Below are positions 35,777 to 44,984 of a stretch of DNA of 64,000 bases, one piece after another (the stretch's first letter is position 1; every line of letters starts with the position of its first letter). The notes under the pieces were generated by a model. That model made no database searches. It was given only the letters and a program-made list of their open reading frames with translations, and was not told the DNA's origin. The stretch spans positions 1 to 64,000 of the forward strand of contig CAWBPA010000024.1 of assembly GCA_963790545.1 (NCBI GenBank), given 5' to 3'. This stretch comes from DATBJG01 sp963790545. Its GTDB lineage: Bacteria > Acidobacteriota > Vicinamibacteria > Vicinamibacterales > JAMQPK01. A program made the translations under genes and the position numbers.

Positions 35777-37207
35777 ATGGGTCGCGTACCGGCGACGTTG
35801 GTCCTTCTGGTGCTCGCCACACACGCGTTTGCGGCAGGGCCGGTTCAGGTGCGCCTCCACGTCGATGCCAGCGACCGTGTGAACGCGGTGTACCATCTCG
35901 CCTGTCTTGCCGGCTCGATTGCCTGCACCAAGGACAATTTCGAGCGGTTCTGGAAGGGCGATCTGGGCTGGACGGCTGCGGACCAGGCAGCGCTCGACGC
36001 GTGGCGCGATGTGATGAAGGACGTCACCGAGCAGGCACCGCCAAGACAGCCGGCACCGCTCCTCCCGAATACCCCACGATTTCACCCGGGGCAGAGCGCC
36101 CGCGAGAAGGTGCTTGCCGCTGCCGTCGAATCCGATTCATCGCGCCGTCTCGTCGAGCGATCCGGGGGCATTCTCAGCATGGCGACCGCTGAACGGATCG
36201 AGTCGGCCATCGATCATGTCGAGCGCCGGATTCGTTCCTGGTGGAGGTCGTCGAACGGGAGAAAAGCCATCGAAGGGCGTGTCCGACAGCTCGAGCAGGC
36301 CGCCGACCGATCTCGCTTTGCCGAGATGGCGGACCGGATGGCGACGTTTCTGGAGGCCGAGCTGCCTGGCCCCGATGTGTACATGCACGCCATCGCGCCC
36401 CCCGATCGCCGCGCGAAAGACTACACCGCGACTGTCTTTGGAAATCATTTCGTCCTCGAGGCTGTCGAGGAAGCGACTGTGGACGGGATTCTGTCAGGCG
36501 CTCTCCACGAGCTGACCCACTACATGTACGATCGAGCACCGCCCGCCAAACATCTCGCGCTCATGCAGGAGTTCGTCCGATCCGACGCGCAGTCCTTTGC
36601 CGGCCTCTATACCTACCTGAATGAGGCCGTGGCGACGGCTGCGCCGGGGCTCACCGCCACCACGGAGCCCGAGCCCAGCGACCAGTCGTACAACCACCCT
36701 TATATTCAGCCGCTCAGCATCGCCACGGGGCCTTTGCTGAAAGATGCCGTCGCGAGAGGTGAGACGCTCTTCTCAGGGTTTGCCGAACGGTACATTGCAG
36801 CCGGCACCGCCGCGTTGAAGGAGAAACTCCTGCAGCCCCAGTTCGTCCTCTCTCAAGTGGTGCTGCTGCTGCCCGACGACAGCGAACGTATCACGCCGGC
36901 TTTCTTCGGAGCCTTGATTCCGAGCGCCTCGGCTCAGTTCGGCAGCGAAGCCGACGTCAAGGCTTTTGCCGAGGTGAGCGTGGTCAGGTTCGTGCGGTAC
37001 GAGACGCTGGGAGCTCTCGGCGACGTGATTCCTGACCTTGCTTCGCTGCGTACGCATCGCGGTTTCGCGTACGCGACGAACCGGGGTCGCCAGGCAAGAA
37101 CCTACACGCTGGCCGGCCGCGACACGGACGCCATCATTGACCTGGTTGAAAAGCTTGGCATGCTCGACACGTTGAACCAGGATGGGCTGCTTTTCGTCCT
37201 TGATTGA
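35777..37207 (+). CDS. Exported HExxH (metallopeptidase-like) protein of unknown family
   Basis: The 476-residue protein has a signal peptide (PATLVLLVLATHAFA). A helical region follows with YHLACLAGSIACTKDNFERF and DHVERRIRSWWRSSNGR. The central part contains VDGILSGALHELTHYMYDRA: HELTH is a zinc-site HExxH, and a downstream glutamate in YLNEAVATA, about 45 residues later, could be the third ligand, as in gluzincins. The rest is mostly helical, ending DALFVLD-like. I do not recognise the family. It lies between the DUF5916 protein and a class IV aminotransferase and shares no clear pathway with either. A secreted peptidase is the best guess. Confidence 0.65.
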   Translation: MGRVPATLVLLVLATHAFAAGPVQVRLHVDASDRVNAVYHLACLAGSIACTKDNFERFWKGDLGWTAADQAALDAWRDVMKDVTEQAPPRQPAPLLPNTPRFHPGQSAREKVLAAAVESDSSRRLVERSGGILSMATAERIESAIDHVERRIRSWWRSSNGRKAIEGRVRQLEQAADRSRFAEMADRMATFLEAELPGPDVYMHAIAPPDRRAKDYTATVFGNHFVLEAVEEATVDGILSGALHELTHYMYDRAPPAKHLALMQEFVRSDAQSFAGLYTYLNEAVATAAPGLTATTEPEPSDQSYNHPYIQPLSIATGPLLKDAVARGETLFSGFAERYIAAGTAALKEKLLQPQFVLSQVVLLLPDDSERITPAFFGALIPSASAQFGSEADVKAFAEVSVVRFVRYETLGALGDVIPDLASLRTHRGFAYATNRGRQARTYTLAGRDTDAIIDLVEKLGMLDTLNQDGLLFVLD

Positions 37208-37240
37208 TGAGGAGTGGGACTGATTTGTTACGGACCGGAC

Positions 37241-37265
37241 GCGGGGTCTAAAGACCCCGCGCTAC
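37241..37265. repeat. Palindromic repeat forming aminotransferase C-terminus
   Basis: GCGGGGTCT-AAA-GACCCCGC followed by GCTAC lies between convergent genes. Read on the minus strand it encodes the last residues VARGL and the TAG stop of the aminotransferase. It belongs to the window-wide palindrome family and may end transcription in both directions. Confidence 0.8.
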
Positions 37266-38176
37266 TTTTGATGTCTTCGTCAGCGCCTGCGCTTGATCGC
37301 GGAACGTCTGCAGCAGCTTGCGTGTCACTGGCCCGGGCTTGCCGTCGCCGATGACACGATCGTCCACGCGCACGATGGGCACGAGTTCGCGCGTCGTGCT
37401 CGTGAGAAAGGCCTCGTCCGCCCCAAACAGATCGTCGTCTCGAAGCACGGCATCTCGCACGGGCACGCTCTGACCGGGACCTAGCTCGAACAGGAACTCT
37501 CGTGTGATGCCCGCCAGCAGTCCCGCGTCCAGCGGCGGCGTGAGCGCCAGGCCGTCCTTGACCACGAAGATGTTGGCCGTCGTGCACTCTGAGATTTCGC
37601 CGCGATAGTTGCGCATGACGCCTTCGAACGCGCCGCGCCGCACGGCTTCCTGCATGGCCAGTGCGTTGTTGAGCAGGTTGTTGGATTTGATGAGCGGATT
37701 GACCGTTCCGGGATGATTCCGCATGACCGACACGAGCACGACAGACACGCCGTGCTCGTACATCTCAGGCTTCGGTGCGTCGAGCGGCTTGACGATGATG
37801 ACGACCGACGGGGTTGGACAGGCCGCGGGATCGTACGTCAGGTCACCGACGCCGCGCGTGAGAAGAATGCGAATGTACCACTCGGATGGGGAAGATGGGG
37901 AGGATAGGCGGATGGGGAAGAGCGTTGCGCTGCCGCGTGCACGGTTTCCGTGAGCCGTGCGCCAAACTCCTCGTTGTTCAACGGAACATCCAGAGTGATC
38001 ATGCTCGCCGACGTCCGCAGGCGCCGCAGGTGGCGTTCGAGCAGGAACGGCCGGCCGTTGTAGGTGCGGAGCGTCTCGTAGACACCTTCGCCGAAGAGAA
38101 AGCCGTGATCGAAGACGGGGATCACGGCCTCCCGCCCGTCGGTGATCGTCCCGTTCACATTCGCGATCGCCGCCAT
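37248..38176 (-). CDS. Class IV aminotransferase with low-complexity insert and frameshift
   Basis: The N-terminal half (ANVNGTITDGREAVIPVFDHG, FGEGVYETLRTYNGRPFLLE) and C-terminal half (LIKSNNLLNNALAMQEA, ISECTTANIFVVKDG, GLLAGITREFLFEL, FGADEAFLTSTTRELVPIV) are those of a fold-type IV PLP enzyme, like branched-chain or D-amino-acid aminotransferases. The PLP lysine lies in LIKSNN. Between them, at 37884-37922, is a low-complexity stretch which encodes SPSAYPPHLPHP and shifts the frame just before EWYIRILLTRGVGDL. As written the enzyme is broken. It ends within a palindromic repeat. Confidence 0.8.
37884..37922. repeat. GGATGGGGAAG low-complexity insert
   Basis: GGATGGGGAAGATGGGGAGG followed by ATAGGCGGATGGGGAAG is a degenerate tandem of a GATGGGGA unit. 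It lies inside the aminotransferase gene where relatives have only a short loop, and coincides with the frame change. Confidence 0.7.
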
Positions 38177-38209
38177 CAATCGCCTCCGTTGGGCTCGCCC
38201 CACGACGCT

Positions 38210-38234
38210 GCGCACGCTAAAGCGTGCGCGCTAC
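38210..38234. repeat. Palindromic repeat between aminotransferase and nnr
   Basis: GCGCACGCT-AAA-GCGTGCGC followed by GCTAC is a strong stem lying between two divergently transcribed genes, in the upstream region of both. It is the one copy with no stop codon close by, so a terminator role is less likely here. Confidence 0.8.
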
Positions 38235-38303
38235 ACGCGGCGTGGTGAAACCCGACCGCGCGACCGGTCGAGCGTACTTCGTGTGCTAGACTGCGCGCAA
38301 CTC

Positions 38304-39885
38304 ATGCGCGTGCTCAATGCCGCCCAAATGCGCGAGGCCGATGCGCGCGCCATTCAGGAGATTGGCATTCCGTCGATCGTCCTGATGGAAAACGCCGGGC
38401 GCCAGGTCGTCGCCGCGCTCGAAGCCCACTACAGCGATCTGCTGGCCCGTCATGTGGCCATTCTGTGCGGCCGCGGCAACAACGGCGGCGACGGCTTCGT
38501 CGTCGCGCGTACCCTTCATCAGCGTGGCGTGGATGTCTCGGTGTTCGTACTTGGCTCGATCGGCGACGTTCGCGGTGAGGCTCGCCTCAATCTCGAGATC
38601 CTCGGAAGGCTGGGCTTGACGGCAGTCGAGATTGCCGACGAGCAGGCCTGGGAGCTGCACTTCTCCGAGATCGCGGAATGCGACCTCATCGTGGACGCCA
38701 TCTTCGGCACAGGGCTCAAGACGCCCCTCTCGGGCATGATGGAAACCGTCGTCGCCGACGTCAACGGCTCCGGGATTCCGGTTCTCTCGATCGATCTGCC
38801 GTCAGGGATCTCTGCGGACACACCTGAGCTGATTGGTGACTGCATTCACGCATCGATGACCGTCACGCTCGGCGCGCCCAAGCTGCCGCTCGTGCTGCCG
38901 CCCGGTGAAGGCCACGCCGGCAACGTCGTCATCGCCGACATCGGCATTCCTAGCGGGCGTGATCGACAGCGTGGACGGTCCGCGTCTCGAACTCTTGACG
39001 CGCGAAGACATGCGCGAGTTGGTACCACCGCGTCAGCTCGAGTCTCACAAAGGCGACTACGGTCATGTGCTCGTGGTGGCTGGCTCACAAGGAAAAACGG
39101 GTGCGGCGTATCTGACGGCCATGGGTGCCCTTCGCTCGGGCGCCGGGCTCGTCACCGTGGCCACCCCCAAAAACTGCCAGCCTATCGTCGCGGCCATGGC
39201 GCCGGAGTACATGACGATTGCACTGGGCGAGGACGTGCAGGGTCAAGTGAGCGCCGGGGCCGTGGATCAGGTATTGGCGACCGAGCGCGACGTGATTGCG
39301 GTCGGTCCAGGTCTGGGCACCGGCGAGGCGGTTACCGCGTTCGTCCGCGCGCTCGTCGAACGAGGGACAGTGCCGCTCGTGATCGATGCCGATGGCCTCA
39401 ATGTGCTTGCGGGCAGGTCCGACTCGATCAACGGCGGCGACGGTAGCCGCGATCTCATCATTACGCCGCATCCCGGAGAAATGGGTCGGTTGGCGGGCAT
39501 CTCCACGACCGACGTGCAGGCCAATCGAATCGAGGTCGCGCGCAACTTTGCCACGAGGCACCACGTGTACGTGATCTTGAAAGGTCACCGAACGCTCATC
39601 GCCACGCCGGACGGTAAGATTTTCATCAACCCTACCGGCAACCCGGGCATGGCAAGCGGCGGATCCGGCGATCTCCTCGCAGGAATGGTTGCCGGGTGGC
39701 TCGGTCAGCTCCTCGACACCGAGGCGGCTTGCAAGCTTGCAGTCTTTCTTCACGGCCTGGCCGGCGACCTGGCGGAGGCGGACGAAGGGGAGCAGGCCAT
39801 GACCGCATCGGACATTGCCAATCACCTCGGAGATGCGATCGCAGAGCTGACGGCCAGACGACGCGTTGAAAAAGACAAAACGTAG
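38304..39885 (+). CDS. nnr: Bifunctional NAD(P)HX epimerase/dehydratase, frameshifted
   Basis: Nnr repairs hydrated NAD(P)H. The N-terminal epimerase domain has MRVLNAAQMREADARA, ILCGRGNNGGDGFVVARTL, and DLIVDAIFGTGLKTPLSG with IDLPSGISADT. The C-terminal ADP-dependent dehydratase has HKGDYGHVLVVAGSQGKTGA, VIDADGLNVLAG, ITPHPGEMGRLAG, and NPTGNPGMASGGSGDLLAG, which holds the ADP-binding motif. A single-base shift near 38953, in the linker between IADIGIP and GVIDSVDGP, splits the two domains. The joined length of about 527 residues is normal. The TAG stop lies within a palindrome. tsaE follows after 30 bases, a common pairing. Confidence 0.9.
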
Positions 39886-39904
39886 CGTCCGGCTTTAGCC
39901 GGAC
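39881..39904. repeat. Palindromic repeat at nnr stop codon
   Basis: CGTAGCGTCCGGCT-TTA-GCCGGAC spans the end of nnr, and its GTAG supplies the TAG stop. The stem GTCCGGCT/AGCCGGAC lies between nnr and tsaE in what appears to be one operon, suggesting an mRNA-processing or stability role. Confidence 0.8.
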
Positions 39905-39915
39905 GAGACGAGATC

Positions 39916-40333
39916 GTGACCGAAACCTCAGGTCATCACCACACGCTCGGAGCTGGAAACCACCAACCTCGGCGAAAGGCTTGGACGTTCGCTCGAGCCC
40001 GGCTCAACCCTGCTGCTCGTTGGAGACCTGGGGGCGGGCAAGACCACACTGGTGCGCGGCATCGCCAAGGGTCTTGGTGTCGACCCCGACGAGGTCAGCA
40101 GCCCGACGTTCGTGCTCATCAACGAATACCGCGGGCGCGTCACGCTGCACCACGTGGATCTCTACCGCATCGACGGTGCCGCTATCGACGACCTCGGACT
40201 CGAAGAGCTCTCCGCAAGTGGGGGAGTGGTCGTCATTGAATGGGCAGACCGGCTGCCGCGGCCCTTTGCCGGCGCGGTCCGGATCACAATTGCCGACAAA
40301 GGGGAGAGCGTGCGGGAGATCGTGGTGGAATAA
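39916..40333 (+). CDS. tsaE: TsaE, tRNA threonylcarbamoyladenosine ATPase, 5' frameshift
   Basis: TsaE is the ATPase needed with TsaB and TsaD for t6A37 tRNA modification. The core is clear: LLLVGDLGAGKTTLVRGIA (Walker A), SSPTFVLINEYRG, LHHVDLYRI, and VVIEWADRLP. The likely start, GTG at 39916, gives MTET but is one base out of frame with QVITTRSELETTNLGERLG; a surplus base near 39928 is the simplest explanation. Without correction the frame has no start before Walker A. The length of about 138 residues is normal. It forms a probable operon with nnr. Confidence 0.85.
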
Positions 40334-40342
40334 TCAGCCGAG

Positions 40343-40369
40343 GCGCGGACCCTCAAGGGTCCGCGCTAC
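40343..40369. repeat. Palindromic repeat after tsaE
   Basis: GCGCGGACCCT-CA-AGGGTCCGCGC with TAC after it is a perfect 11-bp stem, nine bases beyond the tsaE stop and between convergent genes. This is the uninterrupted form of the repeat that is split by an insertion at 58790-58968. Confidence 0.85.
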
Positions 40370-40403
40370 AGCTGCGTTGTCGCTGATAGTGATGGCTGAT
40401 GGC

Positions 40404-41454
40404 TCAGTTGCCCGACCGTCGTGAATCGCCGGCGGCTGGCGCTCGCGATGCCGTGTAGGCCGCGAGGTTCAGCATGTCTTCCGCCGACAGCTTCTCGACA
40501 ACCGGCTTCATCAGATCGGCCCACACGCCCTTACGCGCACCGCTCTGCATGTCGTAAAGCTGGCGCGCCGTGTAGCTGGGAGAACGTCCGGCAATTCCCG
40601 GAACCGGGCCAAGCCCTTCCAGGTCGCCGCCGTGGCACACCGCGCACTGACCGGTCTTGGCCAGCGCCTCGCCCTTCTTGACGCTGCCGCGCGGCACGTA
40701 CGCGATGAAGCCGGATCGCGGATTGCGGAGAAGTTCTGTTTCCTCGGTTTTTTCCGGCGTCTCGATAATGCGTTGACCGATCGGCTCCTTCCCGGCCTCA
40801 GCGCCCTCGAGGACCAGGAACATGCCTCCCGCAATGCGCGTCTTGGGCACGGTGTCGGTTTCAACGACCCTGATCCACGGCGTCCACTTCATCTTCGAGA
40901 AGTACTCGGCCGACGCCTTGATCTCATCGTCTGTCATGGCCTTCACAAAGGCGATCATCCGATTGGTGTTCGCCTTTCTGGGATCCGAGCTCTTTCTCTT
41001 GTCGTTCTTGAAATCGAGCATGGTCTGAACGAAGTACTCGGTACGGCAGTCCCGATACTCCCGAGTTTTCAGGACGACCTTTCCCGTTCGGATAGTGGCA
41101 CAGACTGCAGGCGAGCACTTGTTGCTCTTTCTTGCCGCGGGCCACGATGTCGGGCATTGCCGGGTGGTCCCCAGGGAACCAGTCGGCAGGGCCGTACGGG
41201 TTCCGAACCTCTGCCAGGGTGAACGTGGCCGTGCTCCCTGCCAGTTTGTGCGGGGTCGGGTCCGGAGCGGCGGCGGGCGCGGCGGGAGCCGCCGCTGGCG
41301 CAGGAGGCGCCGGAGGTGGACCCGGTGGCGGCGGGGTCGTGAACCCGAACGCCCAGGGTGGCGGCACCCCAGCTGATTGCGGCGCCTGAGCCGCGAGCAC
41401 GCCCAGCGCCATCACCCACGCACACGCAAGCGTCACGGCGACGAAATTTCTCAT
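40404..41454 (-). CDS. Exported dihaem cytochrome c, frameshifted
   Basis: A signal peptide (VTLACAWVMALGVLAAQ) and a Pro/Ala-rich linker (PPPPGPPPAPPAPAAA) lead to two haem motifs: LACSLCHYPNGKGRP and GQCAVCHGGDLEGLG. Between them is a conserved part with ANTNRMIAFVKAMTDDEI and YFSKMKWTPWIRVVETD; the end has IAGRSPSYTARQLYDM and a methionine-rich helix VEKLSAEDMLNLAAY. One extra base near 41043 separates GLPY from EYFVQTMLDF. The start is ATG 41454 with AGGAGG upstream. About 349 residues. It probably carries electrons in the periplasm. Confidence 0.8.
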
Positions 41455-41481
41455 CGACCCCTCCTTTGAACTTCTAAGTTC

Positions 41482-41506
41482 AGGTTGCTGGCTTTTTCAG
41501 CAACCT
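41482..41506. repeat. Solo end of the inverted-repeat element; terminator-like hairpin
   Basis: AGGTTGCTG-GCTTTTT-CAGCAACCT is a perfect 9-bp stem and is preceded by CTTCTAAGTTC. It is the same as the right end of the element at 58799-58944. It sits immediately downstream of the minus-strand esterase gene (stop at 41508) and upstream of the cytochrome gene, so it may also act as the esterase terminator. Confidence 0.75.
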
Positions 41507-41507
41507 G

Positions 41508-42605
41508 CTAACGTGTCGCGCTGCTTCGAGTCGTGGTGTGCGACAGGTTGGTCGCGAAGAACGGCAGCACCTTGTGCTCGATCCGTTCCCCAACCTTGTT
41601 GACGTGATCGCCGTCGTACACCTCGAACGTATGTGCAACGCCAAAGCGCGTCAGCGCCTCGTCGAGCTCCCGGTTCGATCCGATGAGGCCGTCCTTGTCG
41701 CCAATGTCGATGGCCAGCGCGCGCAGGCGCTTCAAGCTCGGCACGTACTGATCGAGCATGGCCAACGGCGCATTGGCAACCCATTTCGCAACGATTGCCG
41801 GTTGAGTCTCACCGTTCTTGACGGGCAAATCGAAGTACAGCGGCGGATTCTTCGGATTCGGTGACCAGGCGGCGGCCTGCGCCAGCATGACCAGCCCCCA
41901 GCCACCGCTGCGCCCTCCTCGCGGCTCCTGACCCACTCTCGCGACGTCTTCCCTCGTGCGGATAGCTTCGGCCGCGGCCATCGTCTCGGCTCGCGGGTTG
42001 ATATTCGGGCTGAGACAGCACGAGCTCAACGCGTAGAGGCTGGAGAACACGTCGGGGCGTTTCATGCCAATCCGAATCGCGCCGTAACCACCCATGGAGT
42101 GCCCGGCGAGACCGCGGCTCATACGATCCGGGATCGTGCGATAGGTTTTGTCCACGTACGCCACGAGATCGTCGGCGATGTACCCCTCCCAGTTTCCAGT
42201 CGTCACCGAGTTGGAGTACATGCTGCCCGCGTACATGTTGAAAGCGTTGGGCATGACCACGATGAGCTCACGAGCCGAACCCACGGCAGCCAGTTTGTCC
42301 GCGCTTTCCGGAAGATTGGCAAGTCTTCCGGTCCACGTGGAATCGGTGCCGGTGTATCCGTGCAACAGGTAGACGACAGGGTAACGACGCGTCCGCTCGG
42401 CCGCATAGCTGGGCGGCAAGTAGATCGTCACTTCCGGGGCAGCCGTGTCGTTGGCAAGATTCCCTTCGAGCGACGGGCCGTGCACCTTGATGCGATCAAC
42501 GGTGCCCTTTTTCATAGGGTTTTGCGCCGAACCGACACCGGACACTCCGCCGCCCATCGCGAGCGCCACCATCACACCGACCGGCAACGTCCACGGTGTC
42601 TTCAT
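41508..42605 (-). CDS. Exported esterase D-family alpha/beta hydrolase
   Basis: The 365-residue protein has a signal peptide (TLPVGVMVALAMGGGVSGVG) and the putative-esterase fold of the EsteraseD/antigen-85 group. Key stretches are VTIYLPPSYAAERTRRYPVV, YLLHGYTGTDSTW, the nucleophile elbow GLAGHSMGGYGAIRIGM, and the late DGDHVNKVGERIEHKVLPFF holding the catalytic histidine; DIGDKDGLI may carry the acid. The start is ATG 42605 with AGGAGGTG upstream. It would cleave an acyl ester, substrate unknown. The next gene rightwards is divergent, with 167 bases between. Confidence 0.85.
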   Translation of the reverse strand: MKTPWTLPVGVMVALAMGGGVSGVGSAQNPMKKGTVDRIKVHGPSLEGNLANDTAAPEVTIYLPPSYAAERTRRYPVVYLLHGYTGTDSTWTGRLANLPESADKLAAVGSARELIVVMPNAFNMYAGSMYSNSVTTGNWEGYIADDLVAYVDKTYRTIPDRMSRGLAGHSMGGYGAIRIGMKRPDVFSSLYALSSCCLSPNINPRAETMAAAEAIRTREDVARVGQEPRGGRSGGWGLVMLAQAAAWSPNPKNPPLYFDLPVKNGETQPAIVAKWVANAPLAMLDQYVPSLKRLRALAIDIGDKDGLIGSNRELDEALTRFGVAHTFEVYDGDHVNKVGERIEHKVLPFFATNLSHTTTRSSATR

Positions 42606-42772
42606 GCGCGCCACACCTCCTGCTCTGGAAAACGGACACCATTCTATACCTTGGGAGCCGATCCGGCGCGGGTACGAGACGCGCCCTTTTGCCGTGATAT
42701 CTCCTCCCAGACCCGCCGCAAACCAGCTGTTACAATTCGGGGATCCCCCGGGCGCCCTTGCAAGCAACAACT

Positions 42773-43834
42773 ATGGCCACCGTCCGGCTGTCGCATGTCT
42801 CCCGATCCTTCTCAAAAGGCCACCGAGCACTCGCCGACGTGTCCTTCGAGGTGGCCGACCGCGAGATGGTCACCATCGTGGGGCCGTCCGGCTGTGGAAA
42901 GTCCACGCTTCTGCGCATCGTGGCCGGACTCGATGCGCCCACGTCTGGTGAGGTGTTCATCGATGACGAGCCCGTGACCCGGGTCGCGCCGCAGGATCGC
43001 AACATTGCCATGGTGTTCCAGTCCTACGCGCTCTATCCGCACATGACCTGTCGGGAGAATCTGGCACTCAGCCTCAAGCTGAAGAACACCGCAGAATCCG
43101 AAATCGAGCGGCGAGTCCGGGAAACCGCCGATCTCCTGGAAATTGGCGATCTGCTGGCCAAGCGCCCGCGCGAGCTCAGCGGCGGACAGCGCCAGCGTGT
43201 GGCGGTGGGCCGCGCGGTCATCCGGAATCCGAGACTGTTTCTGCTCGATGAGCCATTGAGCAACCTCGACGCGCTCTTGCGTGAACGAGTACGGCATGAA
43301 TTGAAGGAGCTCTTCCGGCGGCTGCACGCGACCGTCCTCTATGTGACTCACGACCAAACGGAAGCCATGTCGCTGGCCGATCGAGTGGTCGTGCTCGACA
43401 GGGGGAACGTGCAGCAGACCGGGCCGCCAATCGACTTGTATCGACGTCCGGCCAATCGATTCGTCGCGTCGTTCATTGGCTCTCCGTCGATGAACCTGTT
43501 CGAGACCACGCTCGAAAACGGGACGCTTCAACTCGGACCGACGCGCTTCGGCACGAACGTTCCCGTCTCAGGCGCAACGGTCGTCGGGATTCGACCAGAG
43601 GCGATTCACATCGCGAGCGGCGATACGTGCCGAGTTCTTTGGACCGAGCATCTCGGTTCTCACGTGCTGTGCGGTCTCCGCTGCGGCAGCTTGACCCTTA
43701 CCGCTCTGGGCGGCGAACCACCGTCATCCGACCAGGTTGCTATTCACGTGGCTCCGGCCGACATTTACGTATTCGATGCGAGCACTGGCAAGAATCTTGA
43801 CGATGGCTCTCGTTGTCGGGCTGGTGGGGCTTAG
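42773..43834 (+). CDS. Sugar ABC importer ATPase (MalK/UgpC type)
   Basis: The 353-residue protein is the nucleotide-binding subunit of a CUT1-type sugar importer. It has Walker A (GPSGCGKSTLL), Q-loop (MVFQSYALYPHMT), signature (ELSGGQRQRVAVGRAVIRNP), Walker B (LFLLDEPLSNLDA) and switch histidine (YVTHDQTEAMSLADRV). A C-terminal OB/TOBE-like regulatory domain follows from about residue 235 (FIGSPSMNLFE, VVGIRPEAIHI). It is the first gene of a four-gene operon and overlaps the binding-protein gene by some 59 bases, indicating translational coupling. Confidence 0.95.
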   Translation: MATVRLSHVSRSFSKGHRALADVSFEVADREMVTIVGPSGCGKSTLLRIVAGLDAPTSGEVFIDDEPVTRVAPQDRNIAMVFQSYALYPHMTCRENLALSLKLKNTAESEIERRVRETADLLEIGDLLAKRPRELSGGQRQRVAVGRAVIRNPRLFLLDEPLSNLDALLRERVRHELKELFRRLHATVLYVTHDQTEAMSLADRVVVLDRGNVQQTGPPIDLYRRPANRFVASFIGSPSMNLFETTLENGTLQLGPTRFGTNVPVSGATVVGIRPEAIHIASGDTCRVLWTEHLGSHVLCGLRCGSLTLTALGGEPPSSDQVAIHVAPADIYVFDASTGKNLDDGSRCRAGGA

Positions 43835-44981
43835 CCTGCACCAACCGGCTGGAGAAGCGGGTTCCCTGTCGATCCTCATGGAACCGGACGCGACGGGTGT
43901 CTGGCGCGATCTGTTCGATCAGTTCGAACAACAGAACCCGGGTCTTGGCGTGCAGTTCGTCGAGGGACCGCCGGCGACGAACGCGCGCGAAGACATGTAC
44001 TCGACGGCATTCCTCGCCGGACGGGGCGGCTTCGACGTGGTGTATGCCGACGTGGTCTGGGTTCCCAAGTTTGCGGCCGCAGGCTGGCTGATGGATCTGA
44101 CGGATCGGATTTCGGTTGAGGACCGTCAGGATTTTCTGCCGGCAGACCTTCAAGGCAGCACGTATCGAGGACGGCTCTACCGGATACCGGCGCTCACGGA
44201 TGCCGGGCTTCTGTACTACCGTAAAGACCTCGTCGTTCAACCACCCGCCACCTTTGCCGACCTCATCGCACGTGCGAAGGAACACCAGAGTCCCGACCGG
44301 TGGGGATTCGTCTGGCAAGGAAAACAGTACGAAGGTCTGGTGACCTGCTTCCTCGAGATCTTGTGGGGTCACGGAGGCGAATGGATTGACGCCGAGACGC
44401 GTAAGGTTCGACTCGACGAACCGGCAGCGGTGGACGCCCTTCGGTTCATGGTCGATCTGATCGGCGATCTGTCACCTCCAGGCACGTCCACCTATACAGA
44501 AGAGGAGACACGGATCATCTTCAGAAGTGGGCGGGCAGTGTTCCTTCGGAACTGGCTGTACGTGTGGGGGCTGATGGACCAGGACGGTACGATCGGACGC
44601 TCGCAGGTTGGATTTGCGCCAATGGTCCATGCGCCTGAAAAAGACAGTGCGTCAACTCTGGGAGGGTGGGGATTTGCCGTTTCCCGGTTGACCAAAGATC
44701 CCGATGCCGCGTGGCGGCTCGTGGAGTTCCTGACGCGTCCAGAGTCCCTGGCACAGGTGCGCGACCGCATGGGTCGCGTTTCGGCCCGGCAAAGCCAGGT
44801 GCCTGCGGATCTCCTGCCTGTCCTCTTGAAGGCGCGGCCGCGCCCGCCAATTCCTGAATACGCCCAAGCATCTGACATCCTGCAACGTTGGTTGAGCGCG
44901 GCGCTCACCCGACGTGCGTCGCCCGCCGAAGCGCTACGCAGGGCTGCCTTGGAAACGCGTTTGCTTCTCAACGTGGACTAG
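43776..44981 (+). CDS. Sugar ABC importer substrate-binding protein
   Basis: The 401-residue protein has a signal peptide (ILTMALVVGLVGLSL) and the extracellular family 1 solute-binding fold. Recognisable parts are LFDQFEQQNPGLGVQFVEGP, FDVVYADVVWVPKFAAAGWL, YRIPALTDAGLLYYRKDL, FRSGRAVFLRNWLYVW and STLGGWGFAVSRLTKDPDAA. No lipobox cysteine is seen, so it may be periplasmic or tethered by its helix. ATG 43803 is an alternative start. It delivers sugar to the two permeases downstream; trehalose or maltose-type substrates are typical of the group but not proven here. Confidence 0.9.
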   Translation: MRALARILTMALVVGLVGLSLHQPAGEAGSLSILMEPDATGVWRDLFDQFEQQNPGLGVQFVEGPPATNAREDMYSTAFLAGRGGFDVVYADVVWVPKFAAAGWLMDLTDRISVEDRQDFLPADLQGSTYRGRLYRIPALTDAGLLYYRKDLVVQPPATFADLIARAKEHQSPDRWGFVWQGKQYEGLVTCFLEILWGHGGEWIDAETRKVRLDEPAAVDALRFMVDLIGDLSPPGTSTYTEEETRIIFRSGRAVFLRNWLYVWGLMDQDGTIGRSQVGFAPMVHAPEKDSASTLGGWGFAVSRLTKDPDAAWRLVEFLTRPESLAQVRDRMGRVSARQSQVPADLLPVLLKARPRPPIPEYAQASDILQRWLSAALTRRASPAEALRRAALETRLLLNVD

Positions 44982-44984
44982 CCG

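Noticed and set aside
42606..42772. LacI/AraC-type operator upstream of the sugar importer
   Set aside because: No clear inverted repeat or promoter could be picked out in the 167-base spacer.
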